This document shows, piece after piece, positions 20,629 through 31,691 of a DNA stretch of 64,000 nucleotides. The DNA comes from Erinaceus europaeus. Taxonomy: Eukaryota > Chordata > Mammalia > Eulipotyphla > Erinaceidae. Below the pieces are notes generated by a model. That model searched no databases. It was not told the origin of the DNA and saw nothing but the letters and a program-made list of their open reading frames with translations. Both the position numbers and the translations under genes were made by a program. The stretch is from the NCBI RefSeq assembly GCF_950295315.1, contig NC_080172.1, positions 113,709,267 through 113,773,266 on the forward strand, written 5' to 3'. Each line of letters starts with the position of its first letter. The stretch's first letter is position 1.

Positions 20629-20974
20629 GGGAGGTCGGGCGGTGGCGCAGTGGGTTAAGCGCATGTGGTGCAAAGCACAAGGACTGGCAAGGATACCAGT
20701 TTGAGCCCCCGGCTCCCCACCTGCAGGGGAGTCGCTTCACAGGCGGTGAAGCAGGTCTGTGGGTGTCAGTCTTTCTCTCCCCCTCTCTGTCTTCCTCTCC
20801 TCTCTCCATTTCTCTCTGTCCTATCCAACAACGAACAACATTAACAATGGCAATAATAATAACCACAAGGAGGCTACAACAACAAGGGCAACAAAAGGGG
20901 GAAAAAATGGCCTCCAGGAGCGGTGGATTCATGGTGCAGGCACCAAGCCCAGAAATAACCCTGGAGGAAAAAAA
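20629..20974 (+). mobile_element. SINE-A, full-length long form, young
   Basis: Head GGGAGGTCGGGCGGTGGCGCAG, intact hairpin, CAACGAACAACATTAACAATGG (split) linker, and the 3' module GCCTCCAGG to CCTGGAGG. Flanked by a near-perfect duplication AAAAGTTAGCAATAAT (20613-20628, 20974-20989). A good reference copy for the family. Confidence 0.95.
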
Positions 20975-20989
20975 AAAGTTAGCAATAAT

Positions 20990-22318
20990 CAACATACTTG
21001 GGACAAATAAGTAGTATCTGAGATATCTTCATTATAAATGCACACTCCAGGGGTAATTGCACAGTCCTCCAAAACTGACATCAGAGGCATCATTCATCAG
21101 CTTTCGAGGATGTGAAAAAGTAGTCCTTGGATCAATAAAGTGAAAATATGTAATTGGTTAAAAATATTGTAAGGGCCTGGTTCTTGTGCATGAACAGGGT
21201 ATGAGAATTTGACCTGACTGGTAGCTGACTGATGAGCTACAGGTGAGTCCCTGCAGAGTGAGCTTGACATCCCAAGCACCAGTGCCTATCTGGGTCTGCC
21301 CCCGCCCCCACCCCTGAGCTGTGAGCAGTGGTCCTAGAAGGAGATGGTGAAGCCAGAGAAGCTAGAGGACAGGGAGGGGTGACAGAGCCTGCTTGCTTGT
21401 ACATCCAAGCTTTCTGCTCCCCTTAGCAAATCAGGTCAGCTCATTAGAAAAGGGAACCTTCATCACACGGGGTCCTCTCTTGTGGTTAATAGCACGCCCT
21501 TTTCATTTTGCAACAGAAATTGCTTCAGAAGTGGCAAACAAATCACAAGATTATGGGTCTTGGGCAACAGTCATTGCCATCATAATGTGAGAGCCATTCA
21601 TTCTTGCAGCATCGGGTCATTCGAGAGGGCTGTAGTGCCAGTGTTTCATGCATTACAAGATAAGGAAACAGAAAGTTCCATATATCAGAGCTGCTTGTGT
21701 AAGCAGCTCAATCAAAGAAAGAATCGGATTATTAGATGACCAATTAAATGACAGGAAAACCCAGGCATTGTTAGGAAGGCGATTAATGGAGGCTTCTCCT
21801 CAACTTCATACATTTTGTTGCCTATTAAGATAATGAATCGATGTTCTATGGTTGAGTCTAAAAAAAAACATGTTTAATCAGACTCCACGAGGAAAAGGAT
21901 CATTATTTTTATGACTCTATGAAATGCTTATTTTTTTACCAACAGGTTTTGAAACACAGTTTTCAAAGGTTAGGAGAAAGGAGCTCTTATCCTTTCACAT
22001 AACACCAATTGAAATCAGAAGCTTCAGGAAAGATCTCATTATGAAGAGAATTATTTGAGAAGGCAAACACACAGATTTTCCTTTGATTTAGAAAATACTT
22101 TCTGGACAGATTTCTGAACAGAGGGCCGGGGGATTATTTTTGTCTTTAAATATTTTCTCATTATATCTCATCTCCCAACAACTTCACTGTAGACAAAAGT
22201 CCCGCATTTCTGCATTGAGGACCAGGGGGTACAGGGTCCTTATGTTTTGTGGGGGAGGGCATGGTTTGTTTCCACTTAAATAAATGTCTCACAAATGTGT
22301 AACAGATGTGAAGTTGAG
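20990..22318. other. unique DNA, 1.3 kb, possible conserved noncoding element
   Basis: No repeats. The central part (about 21470-21880) is AT-rich, with cores such as GGATTATTAGATGACCAATTAA (21726-21747, split), AATGACAGGAAAAC and AATGAATCGATG. It reads like distal regulatory DNA, but nothing in one sequence can prove conservation. Confidence 0.35.
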
Positions 22319-22942
22319 AAGCCAGGTGGTGGAACACCCGGCTGAGTTCACGTGTTACAATGTACAAGGACTTGGGTTCAAACCCCCAGCCCCCACCTGC
22401 AGGAGGAAAGCTTTGTGAGAGGTGAAGCATTGCTTCAGATTTCTCTCTTTCTCTCTCCCCCTCTCTCTCCCCCCTCTCCTCTATATTTCTGGCTGTCTCT
22501 ATCTGTCGGGCTAGCTTCACGGGCAGGAGACAGACGACCAGAGACCCATGGCTGAGCTGTACACAGTATCTCTTTATTCATGTGGAACACAGCACAATCT
22601 AAGCCATGTAAACTATATATATTCACAAACCTGTCCTTATATATACTAGCCAGGTAGGGTGGAAACAGGATGTGACGTGGAGAGGGTGGAGCGAAAAGTG
22701 ACTGGTGCAAATCAGGGTGTACTACGAGAGGGGGCGGAGCAAAAAGACATCATGAACCAGTAGGGATTAAACCAATGCCCTGCAGGCAGGGTAGTGCTTA
22801 GTTAACAGTGGTTATGTAAATAGAATACAGTGTTAAGCAGGGGGGATTAAACCAATGAAGCAGAAGGGGTTTTTAGAAGCAGAATTAGAAGCATACCAAC
22901 ATCTATCCAATAAATAATAATGAAAATTTAAAAATATATAAA
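22319..22942 (+). mobile_element. SINE-B split by a solo LTR
   Basis: Head and body 22319-22503 (ends GGCTGTCTCTATC); resumes at 22902 with TCTATCCAATAAATAATAATG. The LTR sits between the duplicated TCTATC. Confidence 0.93.
22504..22901 (-). mobile_element. solo ERV-T LTR, 398 bp, perfect 6-bp duplication
   Basis: Minus strand runs TGTTGGTATGC to CTAGCCCGACA. TATATAAGG (TATA-like, about 22635) and AATAAAG (about 22570) are in promoter-like and poly-A-like spacing. Flanked by TCTATC at 22498-22503 and 22902-22907. Only one LTR remains, the usual product of LTR-LTR recombination. Confidence 0.95.
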
Positions 22943-23270
22943 AGGGAGTGAAGTGGGATCCCTTTGATCCCAAGTGACTGAAAGGATTCACATGGACAAA
23001 AAAAATCACAAATACATGTGAGAGAAGGTAGGATGTAGGTTTCATTATGACACTCAAAAATACTAGTGTTTGCTTTCTTGTCTGGGAACATCAAAGAAGC
23101 TCTTTAGGATAAACTTAGGCGAGGCTCTATTTTAAACTACCTTTCCTTATGCAAGAGGTAGTATAGGCTAAAAATACAACTCCTTTGAGGAAGAGTTGAA
23201 ATATATCTCTGGGAAATGTGTCTCTGCTGAGTGACTGAGGAGGAGGAACTAAAGATTCTCAGGGAGCACC
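22943..23270. other. unique DNA
   Basis: Nothing recognised. Confidence 0.5.
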
Positions 23271-23281
23271 TCTGCCTTTTC

Positions 23282-23592
23282 TTTTTCTTTTTTTTAAATT
23301 TTTTAAAATTATTTTTATTTATTTCCTTTTGTTGCCCTTGTTTTTATTGTTATAGTTATTATTGTTGTGGTTATTGATGTTGTCATTGTTGGATAAGACA
23401 GAGAGAAATGGAGAGAGGAGGGGAAGACAGAGAGGGGGAGAGAAAGACAGACACCTGCAGACCTGCCTCACTGCCTGTGAAGTGACTCCCCTGCAGGTGG
23501 GGAGCCTGGAGCTCAAGCCAGGATCCTTAAGCTGGTCCTTGCACTTCATGCCACGTGTGCTTAACCCACTGAGCTACCGCCCGACTCCTCAT
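23282..23592 (-). mobile_element. SINE-A short form with 12-bp target duplication
   Basis: T-rich tail, TTCCTTTTGTTGCCC, hairpin, CTACCGCCCGACTCC head end. Flanked by CTCTGCCTTTTC-type repeats (to 23281, and 23593-23604). Confidence 0.92.
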
Positions 23593-23734
23593 CTCTGCCT
23601 TTTCATGCCCAGTCCAGCCTATCTGGCTCCCTAGCTGATCAAAGTGCCCACCTCCTCCCTGTGAAAACCACTCCTACAGTGCTGACTTCACCAGTTTGTA
23701 CCCCTCCCCTCTACTCAGGGAAAGTGTTTTGTTG

Positions 23735-23896
23735 TTTTGTTTGTTTTTACTCTAGAGATAGGGAGAGGGAGGAGTGAAAGGGACCATGAGACCAAAGATT
23801 CCTTCAGTGTGGTGTGGTGGGGGGATCGGGGTCAAACCTAGACTGCATGCATAGCAAAGTAGCACACTATCCTCGTGAGCCATGTGGCTGGCCCCT
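23735..23896 (-). mobile_element. SINE-C-like, old
   Basis: T-rich start, GAGAGGGAGGAGTG, antisense B box GGATCGGGGTCAAACC, and head end CTATCCTCGTGAGCCATGTGGC. Assignment to SINE-C is tentative. Confidence 0.6.
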
Positions 23897-23901
23897 GACA
23901 G

Positions 23902-24297
23902 TGTTACGGAAAAATATCCACAGAACAGCTCTGAGTGTTATAGCTCTTGAGTGTTTCAGCTCCAGCGTGCAGCAGCTCTAAAGGACCAGCCTGAGGCCCT
24001 GACCACATGGAGGGCAGGGAGATACTTTATTACACCGGGTGGTGTCTAGCGTACTCCTGCCACACTAGCCCACCTGCCTGATTTGGAAAGCTGCTTATAT
24101 ACCCTTCAAGCCAGAAGTGGCATGCATTTGACTTGCTACAAGGTAGTTCATTTGATTGGTTTTTCATTGCTAGTCTCCTAGGTTTGCTGAAGTGCAGTAC
24201 AGCAGACACGCCTATCTGTCTCTTGTGCAACTGGGGAACATTTCATTTCAACAGGACCTTCATAAACACTGGAGGTGATGGCAAAGGGTCTGACACA
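23902..24297 (-). mobile_element. solo LTR of another ERV family
   Basis: On the minus strand an LTR-like order is visible: TGTGTCAGACC start, GTATATAAGCAG (TATA, about 24092-24103), GTAATAAAGTATC (poly-A signal, about 24023), end TTCCGTAACA. Unlike ERV-T in sequence. No clear target duplication, so the exact ends are uncertain by a few bases. Confidence 0.65.
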
Positions 24298-24317
24298 ATA
24301 AACATCAGACCAAAGTG

Positions 24318-25135
24318 AAAGTTTATATCATGGGATTCCATCCTGACTTCCCCGGGCAGATGACCTCACCAGTGTATCCTGGAATCTCACCTCCCCAGAG
24401 CCCTACCCGACTAGGGAGAGATAGAAACAGGCTGGAGGTGTGGACCGACCTATTAACACCCATGTCCAGTGGAGAAGCAATTACAGAATCCAGAACTCCA
24501 ACCTTCAGCACCTCAAATTGAATTTTGGTCCATACTCCTAGTGAGGGAGAAATGATAGGGGAAAGATGACCAGAGGGCTCTGATCTCAAGCTCCATCAGG
24601 ACCCAGAGAGAGAAGAGAAAAAAGGCAGAGATATTTGGATGTAGCAATAGCTAACCCTATTGTGTGACATGGAAAGGAAAAGGAGGTGGGGCCATAATGA
24701 AAAAAATGGGCAGATATATACAAATATAGACAAATAATTGTAGAAATAAATGTTAATCAGGACCAGGTGGTGGCACACCTGGTTGAGTGCACATGTTACA
24801 ATGCAAGAGGACCAGGGTTCAAGCCCCCACTCACCACCTGCATGGGGGGAAAGCTCTGTGAGTGGTGAAGCAATGTTACAGGCATCTCTCTGTCTCTCTC
24901 TCCCTCTCTATCACCTCTTTCCCTCTCCATCTGGCTGTCTCTATCTAATAAATAAATATAATTTAAAACAAAGAAATAATAGTTAATATTTATCTGCAAC
25001 CTGGGGAGAACCACTGTATCTTCCAATGGAGGGGATGGGAGCACAGAATTCTGGTGGCAGCAATGGTGGGAAGTTGTATCCTTGTTATCTCGTAATTTTG
25101 TAAATCAGCATTGAATCACTAATACATTTTTAAGC
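24318..25135 (+). mobile_element. old L1 3' end, with SINE-B inside
   Basis: TTCCATCCTGACTTCCC, GGTCCATACTCCTAGTGAGG, CAATGGAGGGGATGGGAGCAC, ends CACTAATACATTTTTAA. Interrupted by a SINE-B at 24757-24970. Confidence 0.85.
24757..24970 (+). mobile_element. SINE-B
   Basis: GGACCAGGTGGTGGCACACC to TCTATCTAATAAATAAATATAA, complete. Flanked by imperfect repeats GAAATAAATGTTAAT and GAAATAATAGTTAAT. Confidence 0.93.
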
Positions 25136-25560
25136 TGATGTCATGGATCTTCCAGACACACAATGTCCCAAGATTTTTCTTAGGATCTAGAAGGAGACAG
25201 AAACTCACTTTTCAGGGACAGAAAAGCTGTACGTACCTCCATGGGGATCACTAACGTTAATAGCACGCTGGCTTTATCCACAAGGAAAGCAAGGTGGGAG
25301 GGAAAGGGTTTACATTTCATTTTAGAGAATGTTCTTTCTTCCCTCTGTTTACCCCTCCAGCTACCCTAAATGGCCTGTAGAGTTGTGTGCTTCCCATCCC
25401 AGGCTTTGCAGACAGACTACTGGACAGTGAAACCCCAGCTCTATCCCATGTCCACATTGTCACCTTGGGAAGAGTTACTTGATGTGTTTGGTTCCCATAA
25501 TACCACCTCAATAAAGGAGAATAGCTAGTGTGTGCATCTTAGAATCTGTGGGAAGATATT
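25136..25560. other. unique DNA
   Basis: No repeat or gene recognised. Confidence 0.45.
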
Positions 25561-25630
25561 GTTTTCATAGTGTAGTGGTTATCCTGTTCACCTAACAAAC
25601 TGTAATAAGGGTTTCATGGTAGGATCCAAG
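25561..25630 (+). pseudogene. tRNA-Val-like pseudogene
   Basis: Acceptor and D arm GTTTTCATAGTGTAGTGG are nearly those of vertebrate tRNA-Val, with the A box intact and an anticodon loop CACCTAACAAA compatible with AAC. The variable/T-arm half is scrambled (no GGTTCGAAACC) and the 3' acceptor strand does not pair. It is therefore a dead gene copy or a tRNA-derived retrofragment, not a SINE of the families here. Confidence 0.75.
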
Positions 25631-25742
25631 CCTTCACTGTATTATTACCTGGCCCACAGTAATAATTCCACACTTAGGTGTGTCAGTGGTGGTAAGGATA
25701 GGCCACAGTAACAAAAAGAAGATTATTTCAGCTAATTAAAAG

Positions 25743-26495
25743 TGCCAGGCTAGTGTGGGGGTGCCTCTTCCTGGGCGTGTACTCTCTGGGTTGGAAAGAA
25801 AGTGACCAGTGCCAGCCTGGGCTGCTACTCACTCAGCGACGTGAGAGAGATGACTCAGGAACAGACTTGTGGTGGCGAGAGAATTCAATTCTTTATTGAT
25901 CAGAGAGCCAAGGTTTTTAAAGGTTGGACCCGGAAGTGGCAAGTTGGAAATGGAAATGGCTAGGAAAGGGGTGGATAAAGGCAAAAGGGAGGTGGAAAGA
26001 TAGGAACTTTCTTAGCAACTGTCATGAGGGTTTTAACTGGTAGGATTAATAATAATACCCAGCAGGCAGGGAGGGTCTTGAGGGTAGAAAGAAGATAGAT
26101 CAAAGGAATGGAATGGGTGGGGATCTTTCAGGCAAAACAATGATTATGTAGATAGTAAGGGAGCAGGTCATAGTATCAGGAATGCAGGGTGCTTTGTGAG
26201 GCAGGGAGTCTGATAAGATGAGAGGATGGATGTCCCCTCAAGTCAAGCCCTGCCAAGCTCAACCACATCCTCACAATTTCCTGACATTTCCCCATTTCTT
26301 TTTATCTAATGGCCATGGTATCAGGAATGTGGGTTGCTTTGTAAGGCAGGGAATCTGATAATATGAGGCACACCTTTGGGGTTACTCCTGTCCCTCTTTG
26401 CTCAACCTCTTGGTAGATAGAGAGACTGACAGGATAGATGCACTCCTCAGATCAAGCCCTGCCAGGCTCTACCATATCCTCACAATTTCCTGACA
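25743..26495 (-). mobile_element. solo ERV-T long-form LTR, 753 bp, perfect 6-bp duplication
   Basis: Minus strand begins TGTCAGGAAATTGTGAGG at 26495 and ends at TGCCAGG (25743, + strand view). Flanked by TAAAAG on both sides (25737-25742, 26496-26501). A purine tract (AAAAAGAAATGGGGAAA) followed by a second TGTCAGGAAATTG lies inside at 26286-26305, 209 bp from the true start. AATAAAG signal near 25893. Confidence 0.93.
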
Positions 26496-26667
26496 TAAAA
26501 GAGCAGAAATTTATTGTTTACTTGGGAGGCATATCCATCCAACTAGACAAAGATTTCTCTGTTCACTGAAGGAACAAGACTAAGGGGGCAGGCACCATTT
26601 ATAATGCCCAAGGGGGCAGGGAAGAGAAAGATTCAGATAATGCTGCTTCTGTAAATCTTCCAACAAG

Positions 26668-26855
26668 GAAGCTGGGCACTGGTGAACCAGGTAGAACACA
26701 CAGAGTACCATGCACAGGGCCCTGGGTTCAAGACCCTGCTCCCCATTTGCACAAGTAGTGAAGCAGTACTGCAATACTGCAAGTGTATCTACTTTGCCCT
26801 CCCTCCATCTACCTCTCCCCCTCTCAATGTATCTTTATCATTTTGAATAAAAGAT
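26668..26855 (+). mobile_element. SINE-B, old
   Basis: AAGCTGGGCACTGGTGAACC head, GGGTTCAAGACCC B box, decayed hairpin with a small CAATACTG duplication, end TTTTGAATAAAAG. Confidence 0.78.
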
Positions 26856-27217
26856 GGAAAGAGTGGGGCAAGGAAACAGGGAAAAATTTCCTCTGTGGGC
26901 TGCAGATTTGTGGTTTGATGACCAAGGCCGGGTGATAAAAAGTGGAAGAAAAAATAAAATAAAATCTTTGAACAAAATGTGCTTGTTTCTCATATTTCAC
27001 TGGCCAAAACAAATCCCTGTGTGATTGCATTAAGCTATACACATCAGTGGAAGTGTGGACTCACTGGACATCCAAAGCTTGAGAAGAACAGATTAAGTGA
27101 AAGCTACTATTGACCACCCAAGCTGATATTATAATGATTGTGATTTTTTATATACAGTGGGCCTTTAAGGTTTAACAAGAGAAAGCGTAGAATGCCAGTG
27201 TTGTAAAATAGGTACGT
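26856..27217. other. unique DNA
   Basis: Nothing recognised. Confidence 0.45.
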
Positions 27218-27412
27218 GGGGGCATGTGGTGGCGTACCTATTTGATTACATGTTACAATGCGCAAGGACCCATGTTGGAGCCCCCAGTCCCCCCCCATGC
27301 AGGGGGAAAGCTTCCTGAGTGATGAAGCAGGGCAACAGATATCTCTCAGTCTTTCTCCCTATCACCCTTCCCCTCTCAATTTTTGTTTTTCTCTATCCAA
27401 TAAATAAATAAG
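27218..27412 (+). mobile_element. SINE-B
   Basis: GGGGGCATGTGGTGGCGTACC to CTATCCAATAAATAAATAAG. Confidence 0.9.
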
Positions 27413-27650
27413 CGCACATAGTACAAGTTGCAAAAACCTGCACAGTATACAGGTTCCAGCCCCCAGCTCCCTACCTGCAGGGAGAATGTTTCACAAACAG
27501 TGAAGCAGGTCTGCAGGTGTCTGTCTTTCTCTCTCCCTATCTCCTCCTCCTCTCTCAATTTCTCTCTGTCCTATCCAATAAAATGGAAAAAAAAAATGAC
27601 TGCCAGGAGCAGTGGGTTCATACTGCCTGCTCCAAGCCCCAATGACTGGA

Positions 27651-27682
<32 letters not shown>

Positions 27683-27692
27683 TAGTGAAAAA
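27413..27692 (+). mobile_element. SINE-A, 5'-truncated, in tandem with SINE-B
   Basis: Begins mid-head (CGCACATAGTACAAGTTGC), hairpin intact, 3' module ACTGCCAGGAGCAGTGG, ending in a (TAA)n tract (27653-27684). It inserted into the tail of the SINE-B at 27218. Confidence 0.88.
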
Positions 27693-27789
27693 ATAAATCA
27701 GGTACAAAAACAGAACTGAAATTGACTTCTCAATTTTTAGCTCTAGCCCAGCAGACTACAATAACGTACATTTTCTCTCCCTACCACAG

Positions 27790-27925
27790 TTCCCTTTATT
27801 ATTAGGGACAAAAGGATTGAGATCACAGCACAGAAACTTCCCCCAGTACATTGGGCCCTGGACTCGAACCTGGGTCACACACTTGACAAAGCAGCAAATT
27901 ATCCAGCTGAGCTATTTTGCTGGTC
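27790..27925 (-). mobile_element. SINE-C-like, old
   Basis: TTATTATTAGGGACAAAAGG tail side, antisense B box GGACTCGAACCTGGGTC, head end ATCCAGCTGAGCTATTTTGC, which is strongly tRNA-like. Confidence 0.65.
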
Positions 27926-28998
27926 TTGTCCAAGTCCCCTTCTCAACTCCAGTATTTCTTTATAATATATACCGTCAATAGTCATCTCAGTGCAATGCTT
28001 TATTCTGACCATGTGCCAGATAAAGAGAAATTCTTGCAGAGTGAAAAATGGAAGCAAACTTCTTTTTCTCCCTTTCGGAGCTTACGAAGTCAGAACTTCT
28101 AACGCAAGTAACACTTAACGTCCCCAGCCCCGTCACTTGTTTAATATGAGAATTCCTTTTTCCCTTGTCTTTTATGGTGCTAGAAGCAGAGTAAAGGCTT
28201 TTCCAGTTCTAAATGGTCTCTTAAATGTTTTCCAGTGATTTACGTAGCAAATAACTAAAACACACAAGGAAGCTGGTAACTTCTCATTTGATCTTTCCTG
28301 TACAGAGGACTAAGGGAAAGAGAGCCTGCAAGACTGCAGAGGCCACTAAACTGCTTTCTATTGATTTTACACTAAGATACTTTATCACTCTTGTTGCTTT
28401 AAAAAGAAATGCAATTTGTGTCAGGGTCTAAGTAGTCTTTCCAAGAAAAAAGCAGACCCTGAGCTCCTACATGAACAGATGTGGAAGGTGTTTATCAGTA
28501 TCGGCAAACCACATTTGGGGACACACACATTTGAAAGAAGCATCCTTCCTGCTACATCCTAGTCCTTGAAGCCGGGGGAACCTGAGTTTTACTTTCCAAG
28601 ATTATGCTCATTTGGATCTAAATTTCCCCTTTAAAGAAAACTCCGTGGTTCAGGCCCTTCAATGTACCACTGGCAAACAAGGGGCTTTTAAATTAAATGA
28701 GTTAGCTAGGGACAGAATCCAGGCTCCCAACTCAGCTATCTGAACCCTATAACTGGCATAAATGTTAAATGATACATGTTTTTTCTGGCACCACGATACT
28801 CCACCCCCCACCACCATGAGCCCAAATACCAGTAGGATTCTTCTGATGTTACCAGAGGAGAAAAGCATGCTAGTTCTCCCCCGCCACCACTAGCTATATT
28901 TGGAGTATTGTCTCTCTCTTTAAGAAATGCAATAAATAGAAATCCTAACCTGAAGTAACTAAGTCACAGAGATCTTTCCTTTTTTAGAAAAACAGTTC
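27926..28998. other. unique DNA, 1.07 kb
   Basis: Repeat-free. No exon or RNA gene recognised. Confidence 0.5.
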
Positions 28999-29195
28999 TG
29001 AGGGCAGGGCAGGTGATTGAGCACACACATTACAATGTGCAAGGACTTGGGTTCAAGTCCCAGGTCCCCACCTGCAAGGTTAAACAGTACTGCAGGTGTC
29101 TCTCAGTCTCTTTCCCTCTTAATCTCCTCCTCCCCTCTCAATTTCTCTCTGACTTTATACAAAATAAAGTTTAAATATTTTTTTAAGAAAGAAAA
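28999..29195 (+). mobile_element. SINE-B
   Basis: GAGGGCAGGGCAGGTGATTGAGC head, GGGTTCAAGTCCC B box. The hairpin is shortened (CCTGCAAGGTTAAACAGTACTGC). Ends CAAAATAAAGTTTAAA. Confidence 0.87.
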
Positions 29196-29415
29196 ACAGT
29201 TCTATACTAGGAGAGGCCCAAGTTCTAACCTTGACTTTGCAATAAACAGACTTTGTGTGTGTGGAAGAATCCTGCTCATCATTCCTGGCCTCAGTGCTCG
29301 GCATCTAGCAGATAACAGGATTGGGAGAGATTAGTGTGTACATTGGAGTTCACAATCTCACAAACTGGTCACACAGATGAATCTGCATTCCCACTCTATC
29401 ATTTTTCATCTGAGT

Positions 29416-29706
29416 TATTATTTATTTATTTATTTATTCCCTTTTGTTGTCCTTGTTGTTTTATTGTTGTCTTTATTCTTGTTGTTATTGATGTCGTCGT
29501 TGTGGGATAAGACAGAGACAAATGGAGAGAGGAGGGTAAGACAGAGAGGGGGGAGAGAAAGACAGACACCTGCAGACCTGCTTCACTGCTTGTGAAGTCA
29601 CTCCCCTGCAAGTGAACATCTGGGGGCTTGAACCGGGATTCTTACACTGGTCTTTGCACTTGGCACCACTTGCGCTTAGACCTGCTGTGCTACTGCCCAA
29701 CTCCCT
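29416..29706 (-). mobile_element. SINE-A short form
   Basis: (TTTA)n tail, TTCCCTTTTGTTGTCC, hairpin region, head end GCTACTGCCCAACTCCC. Confidence 0.92.
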
Positions 29707-29825
29707 GATTTTTTTTTAAATGTATCTCTGGTATATTTCATATTCCCCAAGATGGAATGTGAAGAAAACTACAATAGCCAGTTGTGGAGTCACTACTCAG
29801 GTTCCAAAACATTCAAAACTGGAAG

Positions 29826-30060
29826 ACAGCTCACCTGGTACGGACCTTACAGTCAAATAAATACCCCTGTGGACTGTAAACTAGCAGGTCTCTCCCTTGC
29901 CGCACATAGGGCTTGGTTCAAATCCTAACAAGCTGTCAGAACACCATGTCACAGGAGAAGCTTCAGTGCTAGTGTCCCCTTCTCTGTGTGTTCCTTTTTT
30001 GTGTCTCTATCTGGAATGAAAAGAAAAACACAGCCCAGTAACAGATCAAGCTGGCATAAG
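29826..30060 (+). mobile_element. SINE-E, old
   Basis: AAGACAGCTCACCTGGTACGG head and GGTTCAAATCC B box, then a CT-rich body and AATGAAAAGAAAAACACAGCCC. It shares its order with 63266-63530 but is diverged; the family is defined only by these two copies. Confidence 0.5.
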
Positions 30061-30074
30061 CCCCCTCTTCTCCT

Positions 30075-30077
<3 letters not shown>

Positions 30078-30161
<84 letters not shown>

Positions 30162-30167
30162 ACACAG
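30078..30167. repeat. (CT)n(CA)n compound microsatellite
   Basis: About 50 bases of CT followed by about 35 of CA. Confidence 0.95.
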
Positions 30168-30214
30168 AGATAAAACATTAAAATATTGAAAACATTTGCA
30201 TTTTTACCTACCGC

Positions 30215-30668
30215 ATTTTAAAAATTTCTTTATTGAGGGATTAATAGTTTACAGTTGACAGTAAAACACAATTGTTTGTACATGTATAACATTTCCCAGT
30301 TTTCCACATACAATTCAACCCCCACTAGATCCTCCTCTGCCGTCATGTTCCAGGACCTGAACCCCGCACCTTGACCCCAGAGTCTTTTACTTTAATGTAA
30401 TTTACCAGACCTAATCCAAGTTCTGCTGAGTGTTTTCCCTTCTGCTCTTGTTTTTCAACTTCTTTCTATGAGTGAAATCATCCCATATTCATCCTTCTGT
30501 TTCTGACTGATCTCACTTAGCATGATTCCTTCAAGCCCCATGCAAGATGGGATGAAGAAGGTGAATTCACCATTTTTAATAGTAGAGAAGTATTCCATTG
30601 TGTATGTAGACCACAACTTACTCAGCCACTCATCTGTTGTTGGACACCTGGGTTGCTTTCAACACCTA
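30215..30668 (-). mobile_element. young L1 3' end
   Basis: TTTCTTTATTGAGGGATTAATAG (split), CATTTCCCAGTTTTCCAC, then the antisense end of ORF2 (CACCATTTTTAATAGTAGAG, CCACTCATCTGTTGTTGG). Matches the 3' ends of the L1s at 31872 and 51427. Moderately diverged. Confidence 0.9.
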
Positions 30669-31500
30669 GAACCCTTTTGAATGTGAGTCTATCATCCCAC
30701 TTTTTCCCACACCAGCCCAGAAGTAAGCCCCACCTTGAAAATTTGTTATCTATCATCTCTGCTCTCTCATTTCTATTATTTTGTGCTTATGCACCTAAAC
30801 CATATATACTTCTGTCTAGAGTCTTCTGAATATATACATAAACGACACATTTTTTTTTTTTCCTTCTGTGACTTGCACTTGGACTTAGCATTTGTTCTGC
30901 TTGTTCTAGAACCCGTCTTTGTGGGTACATTGACGGCAGTTCAATCTCACTGTTTGAGCTTTATTTTATTTTACATCAGTTTGACTTACGTTCATTTGTT
31001 GATAGAAACTGTTTTAGTTCTCATTAACAAAAACAACCCTGCAATGAAGGCTTTCATAATCTACAGTGCACACTAGATAGTTCCCTAAGTATTGCACAGG
31101 AGTGGAATTATTGGGTGTTAAGGCATAAACTGCTTTTGTCTTTACTCAATTGATCTTCTCATCCACAAATATGATCCATCTCTCCATTTAAGTCTAAATT
31201 TATGTCTTTGAATATTATAATTTTACCCATAAGTATCTTGCCTACATCTTACTTATTTGAGTCTTAGGTACGTGATTATTTTCTGTTGCTACATAAATGC
31301 TTGGCTGGCTGTAGGAATGTGATTAATTTTTTGTACACCAATCTTCTAAGAGTGACCATATTGATCTCACTTATAAATTCTAATATTTTTTCAGTAGAAT
31401 CTTTGAAGTTTTCTTTGTAAATGATCATATCATCGGTGCCTTTTAGTCTCTGTCATTTCAATCCTTATACCTAGTTCCCTTCAAAGCTGGTTTCCTATGA
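30669..31500 (-). mobile_element. ancient L1, ORF2 remnant
   Basis: AT-rich antisense ORF2-like text (CAACCCTGCAATGAA, GGAGTGGAATTATTGGGTG, GTCTAAATTTATGTCTTTG). Heavily decayed and boundaries approximate. Confidence 0.5.
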
Positions 31501-31691
31501 AAGAATCTTGGACATGAACTCCCTTTTGTGCTATCAAGGGAGTCCATCATTCGATTTCTATACAATTTCTATGATATAGACCTTCTGTGCAGTGTACCAA
31601 TGATATGGGGAGAGTTACTCTCTCTAACACAGGTTTACAAATCACCCATCTGTACTGTGCACTTACTACATTCTGAGGTTAAATAAGCAAA

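Noticed and set aside
24750..24986. Small protein in SINE-B
   Set aside because: The same frame recurs in many SINE-B copies and is explained by the repeat.
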